Of a DNA stretch of 30,563 nucleotides, positions 23,701 through 29,220 are shown one piece after another. Every line of letters begins with the position of its first letter. Position 1 is the stretch's first letter. Source of the DNA: a virus; IMG/VR virus record IMGVR_UViG_3300042465_002853, positions 1 through 30,563 of that record; one strand, given 5' to 3'. The translations under genes were made by a program, and so were the position numbers. Under the pieces are notes generated by a model that saw only the letters and a list, made by a program, of their open reading frames with translations, was not told the origin of the DNA and did not search any database.

Positions 23701-24945
23701 TCACCTGCGAACCACCGACACAGCAGGTTCCCCCTTCTCAAAGATCGTATCAACAACCGACTGAACTGCCTTGGCAGTGGTGATGCCAACCTTGCTGTAC
23801 ACTGGGATACACACAAGACCAAACGATTTGCTATACTGAGCAAGGTTGCCAGGTTCGATACGTCCCTCTCGCATACCTTGAGCATCATCGTGATGCAGAC
23901 GGATGCAACGTCCGATGGTCTGACTGATACCGATGAAATCCATGTTACGCAGGAAGAGAACTGCCTCAAGACCAGACACGTTGATACCTTCTGCAAGGAT
24001 GGAATGGTGCAGAACCACAAACTTCTTGGAGTTGTCTTTGCCCCATGCACTTAGGGTATCGAAGAATACCTCACGGTTCACTTTGCGACCGTCAATCACT
24101 GCTCCCGTTTTTGCCGTGATGTACATCCAAGAATAACCGCGACACTCTAACTGGAAGCAGAAATCAGTTTCGGTCACCAGAGAGACAATCTGCTTGGTTG
24201 CCTTAGCACAGATCAGAATCTTGCCAACCTTGTTGTCATCAATCGTTTCCAGTAGGTTGGCAGAATCTCGGTCAAAATTGGTCTGCTTGCCCTGTACCAT
24301 CTCCAGTTGCTTGACGATCACTTTAGGGGGCACAATATAACCACCTTCAACCAACTCAGGAGCAGGAACTTTGCAAATGACCTGACCATAAACTGCAGAA
24401 TCATTCATGCCAGGTTTGCCAACTGCCAACGAGTGCTTTGGAGTTGCGGTAAAGAAGTAGCAACGACGTGCAGTAGCAGAGAAGTGCTCAGTTGCAGGGA
24501 AAAAGTGTCGTTGAACTGAATTATGTGCCTCATCAAAGTAGATGGTATCCACATCAATCTCTGCTGCCTGCAGACGATTGAGAGAGTTGTAGGTGGTCAC
24601 AATCAGTCGATGATTGTCTGCGTTAGCAGTAACCCAGTTCTGAATCTCTTGAGGACGAGTAGAACTAAAGTGGTGAGTTTCACCAGAGTGAACGTGCATC
24701 ACTTCTGCGTTGGTGATAAACTCCAGAAACTCAGAAGAGAGTTGCTCAGCAAGCAGAATGCGCGGAGCAACAACAACGATGGTCTGAGGAGTTTCAGACT
24801 GCAACTGACGCAGAGCATCATAGATCATCTTGAGAGTCTTACCACCACCAGTGGGCACAATCACCTGACCTTTATCATGCTGTTGCATAGCAGCAACACC
24901 ACGTTCTTGATGCGGTCGGAGAGTAATTTGCATGGGGTTCATCAT
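23701..24945 (-). CDS. SF2 DEAD/DEAH-box helicase
   Basis: This 414-residue protein has a complete two-domain superfamily 2 helicase: LRPHQERGVAAM (Q-like), Walker A VPTGGGKT (30-37), APRILLAEQL (Ia), IYFDEAHNS with the DEAH box (138-141), FFTATP (motif III, 165-169), LICAKA (IV), LAEGINVSGLEAVLFL (V) and SQTIGRCIRLH (VI, 341-351). It belongs with the UvsW/RecQ/type-III-restriction-like translocases, but it is short and lacks added domains. A role in recombination, replication restart or RNA remodelling is inferred. The start (MMNPMQITLRPHQ) is 2 nt after TATAGT of element copy 7, and a terminator follows the stop. Confidence 0.9.
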   Translation of the reverse strand: MMNPMQITLRPHQERGVAAMQQHDKGQVIVPTGGGKTLKMIYDALRQLQSETPQTIVVVAPRILLAEQLSSEFLEFITNAEVMHVHSGETHHFSSTRPQEIQNWVTANADNHRLIVTTYNSLNRLQAAEIDVDTIYFDEAHNSVQRHFFPATEHFSATARRCYFFTATPKHSLAVGKPGMNDSAVYGQVICKVPAPELVEGGYIVPPKVIVKQLEMVQGKQTNFDRDSANLLETIDDNKVGKILICAKATKQIVSLVTETDFCFQLECRGYSWMYITAKTGAVIDGRKVNREVFFDTLSAWGKDNSKKFVVLHHSILAEGINVSGLEAVLFLRNMDFIGISQTIGRCIRLHHDDAQGMREGRIEPGNLAQYSKSFGLVCIPVYSKVGITTAKAVQSVVDTIFEKGEPAVSVVRR

Positions 24946-24947
24946 AT

Positions 24948-24977
24948 ACTATAGGGACACTTTGCATGTCCCCCCTT
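24948..24977 (-). repeat. Intergenic hairpin element, copy 7
   Basis: The core carries ATGC as its variable bases, allowing one extra A-T pair in the stem. The 5' flank AACAAACACAAA is close to copy 2. The helicase ATG lies 2 nt after TATAGT. Confidence 0.9.
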
Positions 24978-24985
24978 TGTGTTTG

Positions 24986-26017
24986 TTAAATCTTTACGAG
25001 TTCAGTAAACTCTTCCTTTTGATTGTCTTGGGGTAGGAATCGGTGCTCACAATCAGGGTGATGCCAAGGAAGCATAGATTTGTGTCGAACAGAATCCAAT
25101 CCAAAGAGAGAGCAAAGTTTCTGTTCAAGTTGAGCAAACTTATCGGAGAAAACTTTTGACCTAGTTGTATCCAGACTTTCATTTGCCATCAGTTTGACCG
25201 AGAACAAGAAATGGATCGGTTTGTTAGCGATAACTGCTTGAGATGCAAGACCAATAATACTTCCCCACCGTGAACTAAAGTTAGACATGTTCACATACAT
25301 GGTGTATTCGCCTTCATTTTTCCAGAAATCTTCTACCCATTCATCTTTAGTTTCATTAAAGAAAACAGGAAGTCGATCATCATTCCAAGATTGGAATCGT
25401 TCAGCACCATCAGACTTTCCAGAAACTACTCGTTCGATGATAATTTTGTTAAAGATCTCTTTGATAGCACTCTCAGAGATCGCACCCTTACCAAGGAACC
25501 TAGTCTCTGCTTTGATTTGATCATCGGTTACAACAGCACCGATGGTGATAAGTTCACGAACTGCTGCATTTACATCTGCTGCAGAAACTGGATTGTAAAC
25601 ATCCTTCTTCTTAATGTTGGATGCAGTGGCAAATCGAACTTTTGCAGCATCATTCTCAAAACGAACTCCTTGACACATCCACCCAGGAATTGAAAGGTTT
25701 TGAGAAACATTAAATCGGTGATCTCCGTTAATTGTTTCGTCAGTATCTACATCATAATAAATGATAGAAGAATCTAGTCGAATACCATTTTCTTGAATAT
25801 CCTCTTTCAGTTCTTCAACCTTACCAAGATCAACTCCATTTGCCCGACCAGGATTTTTCCAGTGCGAAAGATCTTTCCACAATTTCATGTGGATGTCACC
25901 GATCAATTTTACACCAGCAACTCCATAAGTGCTAGGTTCATAAGTCCAGTTTTCTGGATTACATGCAATAGCATCCCAGTATTGGCAAACAAAAGGATTC
26001 AGTGCAACAGTTGTCAT
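24986..26017 (-). CDS. ParB/sulfiredoxin-like domain protein
   Basis: This 343-residue protein has a ParB/Srx-like core at about 66-101: KVEELKEDIQENGIRLDSSI, then a strand, then ETINGDHRFN (cf. the GxHR motif of ParB nucleases/CTPases). A helical region follows with DVNAAVRELITIGAVVTDDQ and a C-terminal domain of unknown fold (NFSSRWGSIIGLASQAVIAN, CSLFGLDSVRHKSMLPWHHP DCEHRF). A His/Cys cluster near the end may bind metal. It could be a DNA-binding nuclease or regulator. It lies directly upstream of the helicase unit. The function is not known. Confidence 0.55.
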   Translation of the reverse strand: MTTVALNPFVCQYWDAIACNPENWTYEPSTYGVAGVKLIGDIHMKLWKDLSHWKNPGRANGVDLGKVEELKEDIQENGIRLDSSIIYYDVDTDETINGDHRFNVSQNLSIPGWMCQGVRFENDAAKVRFATASNIKKKDVYNPVSAADVNAAVRELITIGAVVTDDQIKAETRFLGKGAISESAIKEIFNKIIIERVVSGKSDGAERFQSWNDDRLPVFFNETKDEWVEDFWKNEGEYTMYVNMSNFSSRWGSIIGLASQAVIANKPIHFLFSVKLMANESLDTTRSKVFSDKFAQLEQKLCSLFGLDSVRHKSMLPWHHPDCEHRFLPQDNQKEEFTELVKI

Positions 26018-26085
26018 AATAAAATGAATGTTTGATTAAAGTTTAGCAGTTTTGGGATTGAATGTCCGTAAGTATTGGACAGTTC

Positions 26086-26280
26086 TCAGACTGTCTCTTT
26101 CAGTCGTTGCAGATCTGTGATGATAAACTTCATCACAGATTCAGAATAACCTACAGCATAAGGATAAGACTTCACAGTTTCATATTCGTTACCATCAACA
26201 TTATAGCATACGTTGACAGCAGACTGCAAACCTTCAATTAAGGTCTCAATAGTAGTAATAGGCACAGTCACAGTTTTCAT
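26086..26280 (-). CDS. Small protein of unknown function
   Basis: This gene encodes 64 residues, starting MKTVTVPITTIETLIEGLQS and ending FIITDLQRLKETV: two amphipathic helices around a Tyr-rich centre. It is the first gene after element copy 8, with a leader of about 36 nt. Two overlapping small hairpins lie around its stop codon (26063-26095). No family is recognised. Confidence 0.75.
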   Translation of the reverse strand: MKTVTVPITTIETLIEGLQSAVNVCYNVDGNEYETVKSYPYAVGYSESVMKFIITDLQRLKETV

Positions 26281-26316
26281 GGTGTTGTAAACGATTCTGG
26301 AGGGGTCTGGTGTTAC

Positions 26317-26347
26317 ATTATAGGGACAGTTTCAACGTCCCCCCTTT
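26317..26347 (-). repeat. Intergenic hairpin element, copy 8 (most diverged)
   Basis: The core carries GTTG, with AAACT in place of AAAGT and TATAAT instead of TATAGT, moving the hexamer to the sigma70 -10 consensus. The hairpin stem is intact. The 5' flank TAAGTGATTGAAA equals that of copy 4. Confidence 0.88.
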
Positions 26348-26350
26348 CAA

Positions 26351-27088
26351 TCACTTAGAAGTATATTTGTGCTGGAGTTCCTTTTCTGACTTCTTGCCAG
26401 TGCTGGTGAGAACAAGATCTCTCAGTTCTCTCTCACCTTTCTTGTAAAGTGCCTTTCTTTCTTGAGTGGAAAGACCAGATGCCTTGCGTGGAGTATAATC
26501 AGCAGCAGGTGCCTTTTCTGGTGCTTTCTTTCTCAGAAGTTCTGATGCTTTCTTCTCTGCTTCTTTTGCTTTAGGTTTTGCTGCTGATACAGTTCCACCC
26601 GATTTTGTTGCTGCAATTCTTGCTTGTGCTGCCTTTCTTCTTTCTTCTTTTGCTGCTGCTAATTGCTTCTCTCTTGCAGAACCTCTTTCCTGTTCGGGTT
26701 GCTGAACTCTGGTGGATGCTTGTCTTTGAGTGCCAATATCCTTTCGAGGTTTATAAGACACTGGTTCAGTCTTTCCACCACCTACAGCTTTGGTTCTGCG
26801 AATTTCTGGAGTTGATTTCTTACGTTCACGACCGATTCTGCCACCTTCACCAGTCTTTCTAATTTGAGAACGTCCTTGAATTTCTGGGTCATACACTTCA
26901 TTTGCAAGTTCCTGCTTTATTTCATCTTTCATACGCTTTCTATCTTCTTCAGCATCTCTTTTTGCTTGAAGATCTGCAGTATATTGTTTTGCTCTACTCT
27001 TAAAACTATCGGCAGCATCTTTTTGCTTTTGTGCAATTTGTTGCCTGCGTTGCTCAATACTTTCTTGGAACTGCTGAAACGTTTTCAT
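26351..27088 (-). CDS. Highly charged protein with T4-internal-protein-like N-terminus
   Basis: This 245-residue protein begins MKTFQQFQESIEQRRQQIAQ. The first residues resemble the capsid-targeting sequence of T4 internal proteins (MKTYQEFIAEA), which the gp21 protease removes after Glu. The rest is Lys/Arg/Gln/Ala-rich and largely coiled coil or disordered (AAAKEERRKAAQARIAATKS). It is strongly basic, as in DNA-packed injected proteins. The ATG follows an ACTAAATA late-type motif by 24 nt and a GTAGAG ribosome site. A role as a head-internal, co-injected protein is inferred. An alternative is a scaffold or tail chaperone. Confidence 0.7.
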   Translation of the reverse strand: MKTFQQFQESIEQRRQQIAQKQKDAADSFKSRAKQYTADLQAKRDAEEDRKRMKDEIKQELANEVYDPEIQGRSQIRKTGEGGRIGRERKKSTPEIRRTKAVGGGKTEPVSYKPRKDIGTQRQASTRVQQPEQERGSAREKQLAAAKEERRKAAQARIAATKSGGTVSAAKPKAKEAEKKASELLRKKAPEKAPAADYTPRKASGLSTQERKALYKKGERELRDLVLTSTGKKSEKELQHKYTSK

Positions 27089-27112
27089 CTCTACAATATA
27101 GACCCTTTGAAG

Positions 27113-27120
27113 TATTTAGT
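27113..27120 (-). promoter_or_regulatory. Late-type promoter before the putative internal protein
   Basis: The minus strand reads ACTAAATA 24 nt before the ATG at 27088 and touches the stop of the preceding gene. The same octamer precedes the second putative internal protein (28599-28606). Confidence 0.45.
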
Positions 27121-27632
27121 CAAGGGGTAGTGTCCAGTTTCTCAACTGCCACAATATCCTTATGATAAGATTTTTTTCTCCTACCCGTTAGAATATCACG
27201 GACACATGTGGGGGTATATCCATTTTTTATACACCAAGGTTCTAACCCAATAATAACAATTTCCTCACCATTAACAAAAGTTATTTTATACTTTCCAGGT
27301 TTTTGTCCACAACCCGAACCCCTCTTTGCCTTAAAGTTTTTTAAACTTTTAGATAATCTACCCTTTTTCCAACCAGGAGGATTATTGAAAAATAGTTTTT
27401 CTGTTATTCCATCATTATACCATTTTTTACCTTTAGCAGCTTTAGAACCAATAGATTTCCAATCTCTTGGCAATCTTCCCCTCAAATATCCTTCTGGTTG
27501 ATTTTTGGACTGAACTTCTTCCAATCCATTATTCCACCAAGGATAATTCTTACCGCATCTCGCAATAAAATCTTCCTCTGGGATAGTAGTATCCCATTTC
27601 ATCTCTTTAAGAGATTTAAATACATCTTCCAT
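27120..27632 (-). CDS. Mobile-endonuclease-like protein with repeated W-x-N-x-G modules, no catalytic domain seen
   Basis: This 170-residue protein has two tandem modules: YPWWNNGLEEVQ ... PEGYLRGRL (about 30-53) and KWYNDGITEKLF ... PPGWKKGRL (70-92). Such WYNNG...PxGWxxGR modules occur in phage GIY-YIG/HNH homing endonucleases. The C-terminus (VNGEEIVIIGLEPWCIKNGY, then TPTCVRDILTG) is an IENR1/NUMOD1-like DNA-binding helix-turn-helix. No nuclease core is visible, so it may be a truncated endonuclease or an independent DNA-binding protein. A TATAAATA late promoter and a long inverted repeat precede the ATG. Confidence 0.7.
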   Translation of the reverse strand: MEDVFKSLKEMKWDTTIPEEDFIARCGKNYPWWNNGLEEVQSKNQPEGYLRGRLPRDWKSIGSKAAKGKKWYNDGITEKLFFNNPPGWKKGRLSKSLKNFKAKRGSGCGQKPGKYKITFVNGEEIVIIGLEPWCIKNGYTPTCVRDILTGRRKKSYHKDIVAVEKLDTTP

Positions 27633-27654
27633 CTGCTTTAATCGTGGTTATACT

Positions 27655-27662
27655 TATTTATA
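27655..27662 (-). promoter_or_regulatory. Late promoter, perfect T4 consensus
   Basis: The minus strand reads TATAAATA, 22 nt before the ATG at 27632, in the loop of the inverted repeat and just after the terminator at 27671-27686. Confidence 0.7.
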
Positions 27663-27670
27663 AAAGAAAA

Positions 27671-27686
27671 GGGGCATTTCTGCCCC
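27671..27686 (-). terminator. Rho-independent terminator
   Basis: The minus strand has GGGGCA, loop GAAA and TGCCCC, then TTTTCTTTTA. The loop is a stable GNRA-type tetraloop. It would end the transcript of the 69-aa gene. Confidence 0.85.
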
Positions 27687-27735
27687 CAATCTCTTTGCTT
27701 AAACAACCACGATTAAGCATTAGTATTTAGTTGTA

Positions 27736-27945
27736 TCAATCTTCCTTTAGTTTATCTTGTGCAGATTTGCTGATTTTACAAACCATGTCATTATCATAAA
27801 AATACTTAACACGTTCACGACGAGCAGCAATCAAGAGATCGTATTGTTCCTTTTGATCTTTAGTGTAGGTAAAATCTTGCTTCCTCCAAGCATCACGGAG
27901 TTCAAAGATGTGTGGAAGAACATTAACAGTGTCAGTCATTTTCAT
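27736..27945 (-). CDS. Small charged protein of unknown function
   Basis: This gene encodes 69 residues from the ATG at 27945 (MKMTDTVNVLPHIFELRDAW); codon 3 is another possible start and an upstream TTG is less likely. It is rich in charged helices (ERVKYFYDNDMVCKISKSAQ). The stop is followed by ACTAAATACT, a direct repeat of the sequence at the other end of the 170-aa gene. No family is recognised. Confidence 0.7.
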   Translation of the reverse strand: MKMTDTVNVLPHIFELRDAWRKQDFTYTKDQKEQYDLLIAARRERVKYFYDNDMVCKISKSAQDKLKED

Positions 27946-27977
27946 TAAGAGATGCAAGAAATACAATCAACCAAAGT

Positions 27978-28169
27978 TCAAGTGCAATCAGCACTATCGA
28001 TTCCACTACTATCGGAGGGAGTGACATTTGGTTTTACATAACGAACATTATAAGGAGACTTGAAGAAACGACGGAAGGCAGTAACAATAATAACACCTGC
28101 CGAAATAACACCAACCAAACCAAGGAAGGTGACAGCATCACCAGTAAAAGTATAAGTATCAGGGTTCAT
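27978..28169 (-). CDS. Small single-pass membrane protein
   Basis: This gene encodes 63 residues. One hydrophobic helix (about 13-31, VTFLGLVGVISAGVIIVTAF) is followed by a basic stretch RRFFKSPYNVRYVKP and an acidic tail ending SADCT. By the positive-inside rule the tail is cytoplasmic. The function is unknown. It lies 2 nt after the stop of the 47-aa acidic gene, so the two are probably co-transcribed from element copy 9. Confidence 0.75.
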   Translation of the reverse strand: MNPDTYTFTGDAVTFLGLVGVISAGVIIVTAFRRFFKSPYNVRYVKPNVTPSDSSGIDSADCT

Positions 28170-28171
28170 AA

Positions 28172-28315
28172 TCAGAAATCGAATTCAGTGTTAAAGTTTT
28201 CAGTAAAAGAGAGATCATCAATCTCTACATCATTATCATCCCATCCTTTCATCTCAGGAATGTCAAAGATTTCACCAGGTGCATCTTGAATTTCAGACCA
28301 GAGATCGTCGAACAT
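28172..28315 (-). CDS. Tiny very acidic protein
   Basis: This gene encodes 47 residues, MFDDLWSEIQDAPGEIFDIP, then EMKGWDDNDVEIDDLSFTEN and a short end. About a third are Asp or Glu with almost no basic residues. It resembles a family that I recall from cyanophages. Such acidity could indicate a DNA-mimic inhibitor, but this is only a suggestion. The ATG follows element copy 9 by 17 nt. Confidence 0.75.
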   Translation of the reverse strand: MFDDLWSEIQDAPGEIFDIPEMKGWDDNDVEIDDLSFTENFNTEFDF

Positions 28316-28332
28316 AAGAGTGTTGTGCTTAC

Positions 28333-28362
28333 ACTATAGGGACACTTTGCACGTCCCCCCTT
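28333..28362 (-). repeat. Intergenic hairpin element, copy 9
   Basis: The core carries GTGC as its variable bases. The stop TAA of the upstream 72-aa gene is fused directly to the G-run, as in copy 5. This is the right-most copy in the window. Confidence 0.9.
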
Positions 28363-28579
28363 AATGAGAACCTCTAATATCCTCGTGATCTTTTTTCAGA
28401 AGAGTTCTCATGTTTGCTTGATGAGCATCCAATTCATCACGATTTCTAATTCTTAACTGACGATTGATATTTGTTGCTCTCCTTACACTTTGAGAACGTT
28501 GTTGTGCAGTTTGTTGTGGTGTTGCTAACTTAAATCCACCACCTACAACTTGTTCACAAAATTCTCTAAATGTTTTCAT
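28361..28579 (-). CDS. Small basic protein with T4-internal-protein-like N-terminus
   Basis: This gene encodes 72 residues from the ATG at 28579: MKTFREFCEQVVGGGFKLAT, then an Arg/Gln-rich helical body (QQRSQSVRRATNINRQLRIR). The MKTFREF start matches that of the 245-aa protein at 26351-27088 and the T4 capsid-targeting peptide (MKTYQEF). The start was chosen over a longer frame because of this motif, the GTAGAG ribosome site and the ACTAAATA motif 19 nt upstream. It is probably a head-internal protein, by inference. Confidence 0.65.
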   Translation of the reverse strand: MKTFREFCEQVVGGGFKLATPQQTAQQRSQSVRRATNINRQLRIRNRDELDAHQANMRTLLKKDHEDIRGSH

Positions 28580-28598
28580 TTTCTCTACACTTTTTGAA

Positions 28599-28606
28599 TA
28601 TTTAGT
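28599..28606 (-). promoter_or_regulatory. Late-type promoter before the 72-aa gene
   Basis: The minus strand reads ACTAAATA 19 nt before the ATG at 28579, with a GTAGAG ribosome site between. This is the same arrangement as at 27113-27120. Confidence 0.45.
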
Positions 28607-28607
28607 T

Positions 28608-28874
28608 TTATTCAAACTCGAATGGTTTATTTACTTTGCGTTCTGATGGTGTTGTATATGATGGAATACCTGCGTTGTCAACATAAACTTCAACAACAGT
28701 TTTTCTATCCCACTGACGAATCACACCAGCAACAATAAAACAGTTAGTGATCAGATACGTTGCGAAGATAATAGTTCGGATGATAGCAATTTTATCCGAT
28801 TCTTTATCACACTTAGATGCCTTCTCTCCAAGGGATTTCGCCCACCATCTCCACAAGGTTTTAGGTTTCTTCAT
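28608..28874 (-). CDS. Small membrane protein
   Basis: This gene encodes 88 residues from the ATG at 28874 (MKKPKTLWRWWAKSLGEKAS). A basic Trp-rich N-terminus is followed by a hydrophobic helix (about 30-51, IIRTIIFATYLITNCFIVAG) and a polar C-terminal part. The longer upstream frame is rejected because it overlaps the 57-aa gene out of frame. Similar MKKPKTLW... membrane proteins are common in cyanophages as far as I recall. The function is unknown. Confidence 0.75.
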   Translation of the reverse strand: MKKPKTLWRWWAKSLGEKASKCDKESDKIAIIRTIIFATYLITNCFIVAGVIRQWDRKTVVEVYVDNAGIPSYTTPSERKVNKPFEFE

Positions 28875-29034
28875 TATACCGAATGTCAGCAGTTTTCTTG
28901 TTGATTTTGTGTCTGATGAGATATTTGTTAAGATGTGTTTTATCTTGGAAATAACAAACTCTTGGTTGTTTACCATCCTTAAACTCTAATCGGATTGGAA
29001 ATGTGAGATAAGGAAAATCTGTGGAAGTATTCAT
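28861..29034 (-). CDS. Small protein of unknown function
   Basis: This gene encodes 57 residues, MNTSTDFPYLTFPIRLEFKD, then GKQPRVCYFQDKTHLNKYLI and a Lys-rich end. The strand-strand-helix pattern (IRLEFKDGK.RVCYF...HL.KYL) recurs in small cyanophage proteins. The start lies 3 nt after the stop of the zinc-ribbon gene, and its end overlaps the membrane gene start. The function is unknown. Confidence 0.75.
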   Translation of the reverse strand: MNTSTDFPYLTFPIRLEFKDGKQPRVCYFQDKTHLNKYLIRHKINKKTADIRYNEET

Positions 29035-29037
29035 AAC

Positions 29038-29220
29038 TTACTCCTTTGGTTTTGGTTTGTTACATTCGTTGCATACAGTAGAATATCCATGTTTGAACTT
29101 TCTTACAGGTTGAAAGTTCTCATCATCTAATGTTTTAGTTATATTGCAATACTGACATTTATATTCACTTGGAGCAGAAAGAGTTGTCTTTCGTAACAGT
29201 AAGTTCTTAAAGAATTTCAT
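29038..29220 (-). CDS. Small zinc-ribbon-like protein
   Basis: This gene encodes 60 residues from the ATG at 29220 (MKFFKNLLLRKTTLSAPSEY). Two CxxC knuckles, KCQYCNITK and VCNECNKPK, stand about 29 residues apart and would bind one zinc ion. The longer in-frame extension is rejected because it lies inside the upstream gene. The fold is similar to HNH-associated or transcription-factor zinc ribbons. It could bind nucleic acid or be a remnant of an endonuclease. Confidence 0.7.
   Translation of the reverse strand: MKFFKNLLLRKTTLSAPSEYKCQYCNITKTLDDENFQPVRKFKHGYSTVCNECNKPKPKE

Larger units (their letters stand above)
27635..27718 (-). repeat. Long inverted repeat in the leader of the 170-aa gene
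   Basis: AACCACGATTAAGC at 27705-27718 pairs with 27635-27649 (14 pairs with one bulged base; one more pair is possible at the outer end). The 55-nt loop contains a terminator and a TATAAATA late promoter. The downstream arm ends 2 nt before the ATG. RNA from upstream would fold over the start site, while RNA from the internal promoter would not. Confidence 0.8.

Noticed and set aside
22660-24954. Long plus-strand frames opposite the nucleotidyltransferase and helicase
   Set aside because: They are antisense to genes with clear motifs, have no ribosome sites and no recognisable domains.
16851-28362. CACTATAGGGA on the plus strand of several elements looks like the 3' half of a T7 promoter
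   Set aside because: The upstream half of the T7 promoter is absent, all genes lie on the other strand, and T4-like phages do not encode a T7-type RNA polymerase. It is the reverse complement of the hairpin arm plus TATAGT.
16851-28362. The nine repeats as a CRISPR array
   Set aside because: Copies are kilobases apart, separated by genes of varied length rather than uniform spacers.
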